Source: JANMDU01 sp031375105
GTDB taxonomy: Bacteria > Pseudomonadota > Gammaproteobacteria > Burkholderiales > Burkholderiaceae_C
NCBI GenBank assembly: GCA_031375105.1
Contig: JANMHJ010000035.1
Coordinates: 56,409-120,408, forward strand
DNA length: 64,000 bases
Reading direction: 5' to 3'
Part shown: positions 1 through 8,114 of the stretch, one piece after another
Numbering within the stretch: position 1 is the stretch's first letter
How the letters are laid out: every line of letters begins with the position of its first letter
Position numbers and translations under genes: made by a program
The notes under the pieces: model-generated
Told to the model about the DNA's origin: nothing
Databases searched by the model: none
Seen by the model: only the letters and a program-made list of their open reading frames with translations

Positions 1-1095
1 TTGAAGGCGCGCTGGCCGGATGCGCAGTTTGTGGGGGTCGGTGGCTCTCAGATGCAGCGGCGCGGCATGCAGGCTTGGTGGTCGAGCGAGAAACTGGCGG
101 TGCGTGGCTATATCGAGGTGATCAAGCATTACCGCGAGTTGGTGGGGATTCGCAACGAACTTAAAACGCGGTTGCTGCAAGAAAAACCGGATGTCTTTAT
201 TGGGATTGATGCGCCGGATTTCAATCTCGATCTTGAACGCGATTTGAAGGCAGCAGGTATTCCCACGGTGCATTTCGTGAGCCCGAGCATCTGGGCTTGG
301 CGTCCTGAGCGGATCGAGAAAATTCACATGGCGGTGGATCACGTGCTGTGCATCTTTCCGTTTGAGAAGAAGTTGTATGACGATGCGGGTATTTCGGCCA
401 GCTATGTGGGCCATCCGCTCGCACCTGTGATTCCGATGCAGCCGGACAAGGCGGCGGCGCGTGCGCAGCTGGGTTTGTCTGCGCAGGATACGGTAATTGC
501 GCTCTTACCCGGCAGCCGTGCAGATGAGGTGAAATACCTGATTTTTAGGTATTTTGAGGCACTAGCCGTTGTAAAACGGGCGCGGAGTGCTATCAAATTC
601 ATAGTTCCTTGCGTACCGTCGCTCAAAGCAGCAATTGAAGCCGCTGCGCACAAGGCGGGCGTTTCAGAACAGGTTCAACTGCTTGATGGGCAGTCGCATG
701 CCGCGCTCGCGGCCTGCGATGTGGCCTTGGTGGCCAGCGGCACAGCCACCTTGGAAGCCGCGCTCTTCAAGCGTCCGATGGTGATCGCCTACAACATGCA
801 TTGGATCAGTTGGCTCATCATGCGGCGCAAAAAAATGCAGCCTTGGGTGGGGCTGCCGAATATTTTGTGTGGTGAATTTGTGGTGCCTGAATTGCTGCAA
901 GAAGCTGCCACACCGCAGGCTTTGGCGGAAGCTTTGTTGGCTTGGCTCGATTCTCCTGAGAAAATACACGTTTTAGAGCAGCGTTTTACGGCGCTGCATC
1001 AAGAGCTGCTGCGAGATACGCCGCAACTCGCCTCTCAAGCCATCGCTCAAATTCTTTCCCATGCCACGCGTTCCCAAGTCTCCCCCGCAGCCTGA
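1..1095 (+). CDS. lpxB: Lipid-A-disaccharide synthase, 5' end missing
   Basis: Glycosyltransferase (GT19) that joins UDP-2,3-diacylglucosamine and lipid X to form the lipid A disaccharide at the inner membrane. Visible family motifs are GIDAPDFN, VSPSIWAWRPERI, the GHP step, LLPGSR and ALVASGTATLE. The frame is open at base 1; compared with E. coli LpxB about 27 residues, including the N-terminal AGExSGD segment, lie outside the window, so the apparent TTG at base 1 is not the start. Bases 559-604 are a copy of the dispersed repeat and encode the segment ending ARSAIKFIV; against E. coli LpxB this aligns without a gap, so the repeat overlays rather than lengthens the protein. The end overlaps rnhB by 35 bases, as in an lpx-rnhB operon. 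Confidence 0.95.
   Translation: MKARWPDAQFVGVGGSQMQRRGMQAWWSSEKLAVRGYIEVIKHYRELVGIRNELKTRLLQEKPDVFIGIDAPDFNLDLERDLKAAGIPTVHFVSPSIWAWRPERIEKIHMAVDHVLCIFPFEKKLYDDAGISASYVGHPLAPVIPMQPDKAAARAQLGLSAQDTVIALLPGSRADEVKYLIFRYFEALAVVKRARSAIKFIVPCVPSLKAAIEAAAHKAGVSEQVQLLDGQSHAALAACDVALVASGTATLEAALFKRPMVIAYNMHWISWLIMRRKKMQPWVGLPNILCGEFVVPELLQEAATPQALAEALLAWLDSPEKIHVLEQRFTALHQELLRDTPQLASQAIAQILSHATRSQVSPAA
559..604 (-). repeat. Dispersed repeat copy A, inside lpxB
   Basis: Reverse-oriented copy. Its complement begins CTATGAATTTGATAGC and ends near ACGGCTAGTGCC, closely matching the copy at 41707. It is read through in frame by lpxB. Confidence 0.85.
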
Positions 1096-1780
1096 GCTTC
1101 TGGCTTTGCCGCCCGTGCCCAAGGCGCGCAAGAAGCGCTCGGATGCCAAGCCAGTTCGTAAGAGGAAAGAGGCTATCGTCCAAGTGGCGTTTGCGTGGGA
1201 TGCTCCTGGTTTGATAGCGGGTGTGGATGAGGCTGGGCGCGGGCCACTGGCTGGCAACGTTGTCGCTGCGGCCGTCATATTGGATGATTTGAACCCGATC
1301 AAAGGTCTGAATGATTCCAAAAAACTCACTGCGTTGCGCCGAGAAAAGCTGTTCGCTGAAATCCATGCCAAGGCGCTCTGTGTGAGTGTGGGCGAGGCCA
1401 GTGTGGAAGAGATTGATCGGTTGAACATTCTTCAAGCCACCATGCTTGCGATGCAACGCGCCGTGCAAGGGCTGCGTCTCAAGCCCAGCAAAGTGTTGGT
1501 TGACGGTAACCGCATTCCCAAGCTTGACGTATTGGCAGAAGCCATCGTCGGCGGCGACGCGAAAGTCCAAGCCATCAGCGCCGCCTCCATCATCGCCAAA
1601 GTCACCCGCGATCGCCAATGCGACGCGCTGCATGCCCAGTACCCGCAATACGGCTTCGATGCCCACAAAGGCTATGGCACAGCCGTTCACATGGCAGCGT
1701 TGATGAAACACGGCGCAACTTCAGTGCATCGCAAGAGCTATGCGCCAGTAGCGCAGGCGATTTTGAAAGCGGCTGAATGA
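1061..1780 (+). CDS. rnhB: Ribonuclease HII
   Basis: Endonuclease that cuts the RNA strand of RNA-DNA hybrids, including single ribonucleotides in DNA. The signature GVDEAGRGPLAG (residues 54-65, with D56 and E57 as metal ligands), NDSKKL, VDGN and AASIIAKVTRD are present. At 239 residues it is about 40 longer than the usual 200; the extra is an N-terminal Lys/Arg- and Pro-rich leader before the catalytic domain, so a later start is possible, but the ATG at 1061 overlaps lpxB in a typical translational-coupling arrangement. Its stop overlaps the next start at 1777 (ATGA). Confidence 0.95.
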   Translation: MPRVPKSPPQPELLALPPVPKARKKRSDAKPVRKRKEAIVQVAFAWDAPGLIAGVDEAGRGPLAGNVVAAAVILDDLNPIKGLNDSKKLTALRREKLFAEIHAKALCVSVGEASVEEIDRLNILQATMLAMQRAVQGLRLKPSKVLVDGNRIPKLDVLAEAIVGGDAKVQAISAASIIAKVTRDRQCDALHAQYPQYGFDAHKGYGTAVHMAALMKHGATSVHRKSYAPVAQAILKAAE

Positions 1781-2625
1781 CATATACAGCCCCCATCATC
1801 ACTTCCCGTGACAATCCGCTCGTCAAAGAGCTGCGCCGCCTCGCGCAGGATGGCTCGGCGTACCGTAAGACGGGGCGGGTGTGGATTGAAGGTGAGCATT
1901 TGTGTGATGCGGCGCAGGCGCGGGGTTGGCGTGCGGAGATGGCTGTGATTTCTGATCAAAATATGCATCTGGCCGTTATGGAATGTGCGCGGAGTGCTAT
2001 TAAATTCATAGTAATTGCGGATGCGATCATGCGCGAGATCAGTGGCTTGGAGTCGCCAGCCAGCATGGGGCTGGTGCTCGCTTTGCCTCAAGAGATGGCC
2101 ATTGACGCGAGCCTGCGCACAGTGATTTTGGATCGGCTGCAAGACCCGGGTAATGCAGGCAGTATTTTGCGCAGCGCGGCTGCGTTTGGTGTGGCGCAGG
2201 TGATTGCGCTGAAGGGCTCGGTGGCTTTGTGGAGCCCGAAAGTGTTGCGAGCCGGTATGGGCGCACATTTTTCACTGCGTATCATCGAAGCTGCGAATCT
2301 GGAAGATGTGAAGGCTTTGAATCTACCGATGGCTGTGACAAGCAGTCATCGTGGGCAATTTTTGCACGAGTTGGGCCATTCAAGATTGCTATCAAATAAA
2401 GAGCATACTACGCCCATTTTAAAACGGGCAGAGCCCGATTTAGCTCAAATCAATTGGGTGTTGGGGCATGAAGGGCAGGGTGTGAGTGAAGGGCTGGTAT
2501 CGCTCGCGCAGGTGCATGTGCGCATTGCACAGCCGGGTGGGCAAGAGTCGCTCAATGTGGCGGCGGCAGCGGCGATTTGCTTGCATGCGAGCGCGGCTGT
2601 GCGTGTGAGCGCGTTGGCCGCATAG
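1777..2625 (+). CDS. TrmH/SpoU-family RNA 2'-O-methyltransferase
   Basis: SPOUT-fold methyltransferase using S-adenosylmethionine on the ribose of rRNA or tRNA; the exact target cannot be told. An N-terminal substrate-binding part (TSRDNPLVKELRRLA, GxVWIEGEHL) is followed by the knot motifs LDRLQDPGNAGSILRSAAAFG, WVLGHEGQGVS and QESLNVAAAAAICLH. It starts in an ATGA overlap with rnhB, so the three first genes look like one operon. Two repeat copies lie inside the frame: one encodes ECARSAIKFIV near residues 70-79 in the linker, the other RLLSNKEHTTPILKRAEP between two knot motifs. Both fall in variable loops and leave the motifs intact. Confidence 0.9.
   Translation: MTYTAPIITSRDNPLVKELRRLAQDGSAYRKTGRVWIEGEHLCDAAQARGWRAEMAVISDQNMHLAVMECARSAIKFIVIADAIMREISGLESPASMGLVLALPQEMAIDASLRTVILDRLQDPGNAGSILRSAAAFGVAQVIALKGSVALWSPKVLRAGMGAHFSLRIIEAANLEDVKALNLPMAVTSSHRGQFLHELGHSRLLSNKEHTTPILKRAEPDLAQINWVLGHEGQGVSEGLVSLAQVHVRIAQPGGQESLNVAAAAAICLHASAAVRVSALAA
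1971..2012 (-). repeat. Dispersed repeat copy B, inside the TrmH-family gene
   Basis: Reverse-oriented copy containing GCGCGGAGTGCTATTAAATT. It is translated in the same frame as copy A, so both host proteins contain ARSAIKFIV. Confidence 0.85.
2387..2436 (+). repeat. Dispersed repeat copy C, inside the TrmH-family gene
   Basis: Forward copy, more diverged. It starts TTGCTATCAAATAAAGAGCA and ends TTTTAAAACGGGCAGAGCCC. Confidence 0.7.
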
Positions 2626-2832
2626 AACGCTGCGCAGAGTGCATATGCATTTTTTGCATACCCCTCTCAGCTATAATCATGCAAATCTTCATTCACCCAC
2701 GTACTGCCTAGCGCACATCAGCATTTCCCCTCAAAAGCACCGTCTTCATCCCGCTTAAATTGCGCAGCAAAACTAAGCTATTGGGTGGACATGCGGCACT
2801 GGGCGTACGCATAACTCACGGAGTTCGACCCT
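2626..2832 (+). promoter_or_regulatory. carAB upstream region with probable promoter
   Basis: A perfect -10 hexamer TATAAT lies at 2672-2677. No good -35 is seen at normal spacing (TTGCAT at 2654 is only 12 bases away). A leader of about 150 bases to the carA GTG would follow. I see no recognisable riboswitch or leader peptide. Confidence 0.4.
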
Positions 2833-3999
2833 GTGCTTTCCTCTCTGAAGGGAAAACATCCCCACGCCCTACTGGCTCTGGCTGACGGCTCAGTCTTCAT
2901 CGGTGAATCCATTGGTGCTCCCGGGCACACCATTGGCGAAGTGGTGTTTAACACCTCGATGAGCGGTTATCAAGAAATCTTGACTGACCCCAGCTACTGC
3001 CAGCAAATCGTCACGCTCACCTATCCTCACATTGGCAACACCGGCGTTAATTCAGAGGACGTTGAATCGCGCAAAGTCTTCGCCGCTGGCCTCATCATCA
3101 AAGATTTGCCGCTGCTGGAATCGAATTTCCGTTCAACGCAAACTTTGTCGCAATATCTTGTGGCCGAGAACTGTGTGGCGATTGCCAGCATCGATACCCG
3201 CAAGCTCACCCGCCACCTGCGCACCAAAGGCGCGCAAAACGGCGCGATTGTTGCCCTGAAGGCCGGCGAAGAAGTCACGCAAGCGCACGTGGACAGCGCA
3301 ATCGCCGCCGCCAAAGCTGCGCCTTCGATGGCCGGCTTGGATTTGGCCAAGGTCGTGAGCGTGTCTGAAAAGTATGCGTTCACGCAGACCGAGTGGAAGC
3401 TTGGCTCGGGTTTTGGCGAGCAAACTTCACCCCAATTCCATGTTGTCGCGTTCGATTTCGGCGTGAAATTCAACATCCTGCGCATGCTCACAGAGCGCGG
3501 TTGCCAAGTCACCGTCGTACCTGCGCAAACGTCTGCCAATGACGTACTCGCATTGAAGCCCAGCGGCGTGTTCCTCTCCAACGGGCCTGGCGATCCAGAG
3601 CCTTGCGACTACGCCATCGCCGCAACGCGCGAGATCATCGAAGCTGGTGTGCCCACCTTCGGCATTTGCTTAGGCCACCAAATCATGGCCTTGGCCAGTG
3701 GCGCAAAAACTTTCAAGATGAAATTCGGCCACCACGGCGCGAACCATCCCGTGAAAGACCTCGACAACAGCCGCGTGAGCATCACCAGCCAAAACCACGG
3801 CTTCGCCGTGGACGAAAAAACGCTGCCTGCCAATCTACGCCCCACGCATATCAGTTTGTTTGACAACACACTGCAAGGCCTAGCCCGCACCGACAAGCCA
3901 GCCTTCTGCTTTCAAGGCCACCCCGAAGCATCCCCCGGGCCGCATGACATTTCCTATTTGTTTGACCGCTTCATCGATTTGATGGAGAAGAAAGTTTGA
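2833..3999 (+). CDS. carA: Carbamoyl-phosphate synthase small (glutaminase) subunit
   Basis: Hydrolyses glutamine and channels ammonia to CarB for carbamoyl phosphate, the entry to arginine and pyrimidines. The N-terminal domain shows GEVVFNTSMSGYQEILTDPSY. The C-terminal class I glutamine amidotransferase domain has the nucleophile in GICLGHQ (C279) and the His-Glu pair in GHPEASPGP (H363, E365). Length 388 is normal. The GTG start at 2833 is preceded by a GGAG-type site and fits the family N-terminus. carB follows after 85 bases that hold two matching palindromes. Confidence 0.97.
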   Translation: MLSSLKGKHPHALLALADGSVFIGESIGAPGHTIGEVVFNTSMSGYQEILTDPSYCQQIVTLTYPHIGNTGVNSEDVESRKVFAAGLIIKDLPLLESNFRSTQTLSQYLVAENCVAIASIDTRKLTRHLRTKGAQNGAIVALKAGEEVTQAHVDSAIAAAKAAPSMAGLDLAKVVSVSEKYAFTQTEWKLGSGFGEQTSPQFHVVAFDFGVKFNILRMLTERGCQVTVVPAQTSANDVLALKPSGVFLSNGPGDPEPCDYAIAATREIIEAGVPTFGICLGHQIMALASGAKTFKMKFGHHGANHPVKDLDNSRVSITSQNHGFAVDEKTLPANLRPTHISLFDNTLQGLARTDKPAFCFQGHPEASPGPHDISYLFDRFIDLMEKKV

Positions 4000-4021
4000 G
4001 GTCACAAACTGTGACCTCAAA
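3995..4021. promoter_or_regulatory. Perfect 12-bp palindrome at the carA stop codon
   Basis: Arms 3995-4006 and 4010-4021 are perfect, around the 3-base spacer AAC; the core is TCACA-N3-TGTGA. The left arm covers the carA stop. No T-run follows, so it is not an intrinsic terminator. It may be an operator or a 3' hairpin. It resembles the palindrome at 4048-4076. Confidence 0.7.
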
Positions 4022-4047
4022 CGCCTAAGTCATTGATTTTTATGAGA

Positions 4048-4076
4048 ACTTGAAATCACAATCTGTGATGTCAAGT
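4048..4076. promoter_or_regulatory. Second palindrome, just before carB
   Basis: Arms 4048-4060 and 4064-4076 match at 12 of 13 positions around the spacer ATC, with the same TCACA-N3-TGTGA core and flanking TTGA/TCAA as the first. It ends 8 bases before the carB start, so as RNA it could affect ribosome access. Confidence 0.7.
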
Positions 4077-4084
4077 GAACCAAC

Positions 4085-7000
4085 ATGCCAAAACGCACAG
4101 ACATTAAAAGCATCCTCATCATCGGCGCGGGCCCGATCATCATTGGTCAGGCTTGCGAGTTTGATTACTCCGGCGTGCAGGCCTGCAAGGCTTTGCGCGA
4201 GGAGGGCTACAAGGTCATTTTGATCAACAGCAATCCGGCCACGATCATGACCGACCCCGCCACAGCGGATGTGACTTACATCGAACCGATCACTTGGCAA
4301 ACTGTTGAAAAAATCATCGCCAAAGAAAAACCCGACGCGATTTTGCCAACCATGGGCGGGCAGACAGCGCTCAATTGCGCACTGGATTTGTGGCACCACG
4401 GCGTACTCGACAAGTACAAAGGCTCGGCCACGGGTAAACCTGTGGAGCTGATCGGCGCGACGCCAGAGGCGATTGACAAAGCCGAAGACCGCTTGAAATT
4501 CAAAGACGCGATGACCAAGATTGGTTTGGGCTCAGCGCGTTCTGGCATTGCGCATTCGATGGACGAAGCGTGGACTGTGCAAAAGACGCTGGGCTTTCCC
4601 ACGGTGATTCGCCCCAGCTTCACGCTAGGCGGCACCGGCGGCGGCATCGCTTACAACGCGGAAGAATTCGAGACGATTTGCAAGCGCGGCTTAGAAGCTT
4701 CGCCCACCAATGAGCTGCTGATTGAAGAGTCTTTGCTCGGCTGGAAAGAGTATGAGATGGAAGTGGTGCGCGACAAGGCGGACAACTGCATCATCGTTTG
4801 CTCGATTGAAAACCTTGACCCGATGGGCGTGCATACCGGAGACTCGATCACGGTCGCCCCCGCGCAAACTTTGACCGACAAGGAATACCAAATTTTGCGT
4901 AATGCATCGCTGGCTGTGCTGCGCGAAATTGGCGTGGACACCGGTGGCTCGAATGTGCAGTTTTCCATCAACCCGCAAGACGGGCGCATGGTGGTGATTG
5001 AGATGAATCCGCGTGTATCGCGTTCATCGGCGTTGGCTTCCAAAGCGACGGGTTTCCCGATTGCCAAAGTGGCTGCAAAGCTCGCCTGCGGCTACACGCT
5101 GGATGAGTTGCGCAACGAGATCACCGGCGGCGCTACGCCAGCGAGCTTTGAGCCGAGCATTGATTACGTCGTCACAAAAATTCCGCGCTTTGCGTTTGAA
5201 AAATTCAAAGATGCTGATGACCGCCTCACCACACAAATGAAGAGCGTGGGCGAAGTGATGGCGATGGGGCGCACCTTCCAAGAAAGCTTCCAAAAAGCCC
5301 TGCGCGGCTTGGAGGTGGGTGTGGATGGGATGAACGAGAAAACGCAAGACCGCGAAATTCTCGAAAAAGAATTGGGCTACCCTGGTCCTGAGCGAATTTG
5401 GTATGTGGGCGATGCGTTTGCCAGTGGCTGGTCGCTCGATGAGGTGTACAACATCACCAAAATCGACAAATGGTTTTTGGTGCAAATCCAAGAAGTCATC
5501 AACATCGAATTGGAGATTGACAAGCACACCGTCACCAGCGGTGCGGATGCCTTAAAGAATCTATCTACGCAAGAGCTTTTCAAGCTCAAGCAAAAAGGCT
5601 TTTCAGACCGTCGCTTGGCGAAGTTGCTCAAGACGACAGACAAAGCCGTGCGCGAAGCGCGTCGTGCACAAGGCGTACGCCCTGTGTACAAGCGCGTAGA
5701 TACCTGCGCCGCAGAATTTGCGACTGACACGGCCTACATGTATTCCACCTACGAAGTGGCGGCGTATGGTCAAGCAGCTGAATGCGAAGCCGAGCCCACG
5801 GGGAAGAAAAAAATCATGGTGCTTGGTGGTGGGCCCAATCGCATTGGCCAAGGCATTGAGTTTGACTACTGCTGCGTGCATGCCGCGCTGGCTATGCGCG
5901 AAGACGGCTACGAGACCATCATGGTCAACTGCAACCCTGAAACCGTGTCCACCGATTACGACACGTCAGACCGTTTGTATTTCGAGCCACTCACGCTGGA
6001 AGACGTGCTGGAAATTGTTGACAAAGAAAAGCCATTCGGTGTGATCGTGCAATATGGCGGCCAAACGCCTCTCAAACTCGCACTCGATTTAGAAGCCAAT
6101 GGCGTGCCCATCATCGGTACATCGCCCGATATGATTGACGCTGCTGAAGACCGCGAACGCTTCTCAGCCTTGCTGCACAAACTGGGCTTGAAGCAACCGC
6201 CGAATGCCACAGCGCGCACCGAGCCTGAAGCGCTGGAAAAAGCGCAGAGCTTGGGTTACCCGCTTGTCGTGCGCCCAAGCTATGTGCTCGGTGGCCGCGC
6301 GATGGAGATCGTGCATGAGCAGCGCGATTTGGAGCGCTACATGAAAGAGGCGGTGAAGGTCAGTCATGATTCGCCTGTCTTGCTGGATCGTTTCCTGAAC
6401 GATGCGATTGAATGCGATGTGGATTGCCTGCGTGACCCGCTGGGCGTGACCTTCATCGGCGGCGTGATGGAGCATATCGAGCAAGCCGGTGTGCACAGCG
6501 GCGATTCCGCCTGCTCGCTCCCGCCGTATTCGCTTTCAACAGAGACGATTGAAGAGCTCAAGCGCCAAACGCGCCAGATGGCCGAAGGTTTGTCTGTCGT
6601 CGGTTTGATGAATGTGCAGTTTGCCATTCAGCATCGCGACGGCAAAGATGTGATTTACGTGTTGGAAGTGAACCCTCGCGCCAGTCGCACCGTGCCTTAT
6701 GTGAGCAAAGCTACTGGTATCCAGTTGGCCAAAGTAGCGGCGCGTTGTATGGCCGGGCAATCGCTGGCTTCGCAAGGTATCACGAAAGAAGTTACACCAC
6801 CGTATTTCAGCGTGAAAGAAGCCGTCTTCCCGTTTGTGAAGTTCCCTGGCGTGGATACCATTCTCGGCCCCGAGATGAAATCCACGGGCGAAGTGATGGG
6901 TGTGGGCAAAACTTTCGGTGAAGCTTTTGTGAAGAGCCAGTTGGGTGCAGGCACGAAGCTGCCCAGCCCCCTCAAGCAGGACGGCAGCAAAAATGGTAAG

Positions 7001-7393
7001 GTTTTCCTCACCGTGAAAAACAACGACAAAGCACGTGCTGTCGAAGTGGCCAAGCAACTGATCGACATGGGTTTTGATTTGATCGCCACCAAAGGCACAG
7101 CCGCTGCGATTGCTGCTGCTGGCATAGAAGTGCAAACGGTGAACAAAGTCGCAGAAGGCCGCCCGCACGTGGTGGACATGATCAAAAACAACGAGATTTG
7201 TTTGGTGATCAACACCGTGGAGGAGCGTCGCAACGCGATTTCTGACAGCCGCGCGATCCGCACTTCTTCTTTGCTGGCACGCGTGACCACCTTCACCACG
7301 ATTGCTGGCGCAGAAGCTGCTGTTGAAGGTATGAAATACCTAGACAAGTTGGGCGTGATTTCTGTGCAAGAGATGCACGCAGCCCTTGTTTGA
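4085..7393 (+). CDS. carB: Carbamoyl-phosphate synthase large subunit
   Basis: Makes carbamoyl phosphate from bicarbonate, two ATP and ammonia supplied by CarA. It has two homologous ATP-grasp halves, each opening with a nucleotide motif (IGAGPIIIGQACEFDYSG near residue 13; LGGGPNRIGQGIEFDYC in the second half), followed by GGQTALN/GGQTPLK and EMNPRVSRSSALASKATG/EVNPRASRTVPYVSKATG. The C-terminus is the MGS-like allosteric domain (KGTAAAIAAAG through VINTVEERRNAISDS). At 1102 residues it is slightly longer than the usual 1070-1080. Confidence 0.97.
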   Translation: MPKRTDIKSILIIGAGPIIIGQACEFDYSGVQACKALREEGYKVILINSNPATIMTDPATADVTYIEPITWQTVEKIIAKEKPDAILPTMGGQTALNCALDLWHHGVLDKYKGSATGKPVELIGATPEAIDKAEDRLKFKDAMTKIGLGSARSGIAHSMDEAWTVQKTLGFPTVIRPSFTLGGTGGGIAYNAEEFETICKRGLEASPTNELLIEESLLGWKEYEMEVVRDKADNCIIVCSIENLDPMGVHTGDSITVAPAQTLTDKEYQILRNASLAVLREIGVDTGGSNVQFSINPQDGRMVVIEMNPRVSRSSALASKATGFPIAKVAAKLACGYTLDELRNEITGGATPASFEPSIDYVVTKIPRFAFEKFKDADDRLTTQMKSVGEVMAMGRTFQESFQKALRGLEVGVDGMNEKTQDREILEKELGYPGPERIWYVGDAFASGWSLDEVYNITKIDKWFLVQIQEVINIELEIDKHTVTSGADALKNLSTQELFKLKQKGFSDRRLAKLLKTTDKAVREARRAQGVRPVYKRVDTCAAEFATDTAYMYSTYEVAAYGQAAECEAEPTGKKKIMVLGGGPNRIGQGIEFDYCCVHAALAMREDGYETIMVNCNPETVSTDYDTSDRLYFEPLTLEDVLEIVDKEKPFGVIVQYGGQTPLKLALDLEANGVPIIGTSPDMIDAAEDRERFSALLHKLGLKQPPNATARTEPEALEKAQSLGYPLVVRPSYVLGGRAMEIVHEQRDLERYMKEAVKVSHDSPVLLDRFLNDAIECDVDCLRDPLGVTFIGGVMEHIEQAGVHSGDSACSLPPYSLSTETIEELKRQTRQMAEGLSVVGLMNVQFAIQHRDGKDVIYVLEVNPRASRTVPYVSKATGIQLAKVAARCMAGQSLASQGITKEVTPPYFSVKEAVFPFVKFPGVDTILGPEMKSTGEVMGVGKTFGEAFVKSQLGAGTKLPSPLKQDGSKNGKVFLTVKNNDKARAVEVAKQLIDMGFDLIATKGTAAAIAAAGIEVQTVNKVAEGRPHVVDMIKNNEICLVINTVEERRNAISDSRAIRTSSLLARVTTFTTIAGAEAAVEGMKYLDKLGVISVQEMHAALV

Positions 7394-7433
7394 GTGCCAA
7401 GCTTGGCTGCGTTAAAATCCAAGCATTCCAAGT

Positions 7434-7466
7434 AACCGCTGGCTAAAGAGTCAGCGGTTTGCTTTT
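7434..7466 (+). terminator. Intrinsic terminator after carB
   Basis: Perfect 8-bp stem (AACCGCTG / CAGCGGTT, 7434-7441 and 7452-7459) with a 10-base loop, followed by TGCTTTTTT. It lies between carB and greA. Confidence 0.8.
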
Positions 7467-7493
7467 TTGTAGCGACTCATCGAGATACCCCCT

Positions 7494-7970
7494 ATGGCCA
7501 CCATCCCCATCACCAAGCGCGGCGCAGAAGCGCTCAGAGTTGAGCTGCACGAACTCAAAACCGTGCAGCGCCCTTGGGTGATCAACGCCATTTCTGAAGC
7601 GCGTGCGCAGGGCGATTTGAGCGAAAACGCTGAATACGATGCCGCCAAAGATCGTCAAGGCTTCATCGAAGGCCGCATTCAAGAGATTGAAAGTAAGCTT
7701 TCTGCGGCGCAGATCATCGATCCTACTGAGGTCGATGCGGGTGGCCGCGTGGTGTTTGGTGCGACCGTGGAGTTGGAAGACGAAGATTCGGGTGTCAAGG
7801 TCAAATACCAAATCGTCGGTGAAGATGAGGCAGATTTAAAACAAGGCCGAGTCAATGTCTCTTCGCCCATCGCCCGCGCAATGATTGGCAAGGAAGAGGG
7901 CGACACCTTGGTGGTGCAAGCGCCCAGCGGCGAGAAACATTATGAGATTGTTGCTATCAGCTATGTCTGA
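7494..7970 (+). CDS. greA: Transcription elongation factor GreA
   Basis: Binds the RNA polymerase secondary channel and stimulates cleavage of backtracked transcripts. At 158 residues it is full length. The N-terminal antiparallel coiled coil carries the conserved acidic tip in GDLSENAEYDAAKDRQ, and the C-terminal FKBP-like domain ends with GDTLVVQAPSGEKHYEIVAI. It is set off from carB by a terminator and followed by its own terminator, so it is probably transcribed alone from a promoter in 7394-7493. Confidence 0.97.
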   Translation: MATIPITKRGAEALRVELHELKTVQRPWVINAISEARAQGDLSENAEYDAAKDRQGFIEGRIQEIESKLSAAQIIDPTEVDAGGRVVFGATVELEDEDSGVKVKYQIVGEDEADLKQGRVNVSSPIARAMIGKEEGDTLVVQAPSGEKHYEIVAISYV

Positions 7971-7997
7971 TTCAATGACATTTTTCTACATGAGATT

Positions 7998-8047
7998 GGC
8001 TTCTAGCCGTTAAGAATACTGCCTAAGGCGCTATTAAAAATGTAGCA
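7998..8047 (-). repeat. Dispersed repeat copy D, greA-dnaE spacer
   Basis: Reverse copy from GGCTTCTAGCCG to GCGCTATTAAAAATGTAGC. The ends match the copy at 59189 (GGCTAGAGGCC and the AATAGC palindrome). Confidence 0.8.
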
Positions 8048-8054
8048 TTCAAAG

Positions 8055-8090
8055 AAATCCGCTCCAGCATCTGGCCGAGCGGATTTTTGC
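8055..8090 (+). terminator. Intrinsic terminator of greA
   Basis: Perfect 10-bp stem AAATCCGCTC (8055-8064) with GAGCGGATTT (8077-8086), a 12-base loop, then TTGC and further T-rich sequence. Confidence 0.75.
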
Positions 8091-8114
8091 ATTTTCAGGC
8101 CCTAAAATGAGTGG

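Noticed and set aside
3995..4076. Palindromes considered as CRP/FNR sites
   Set aside because: CRP sites have TGTGA-N6-TCACA; here the half-sites are in the opposite order with 3 bases between.
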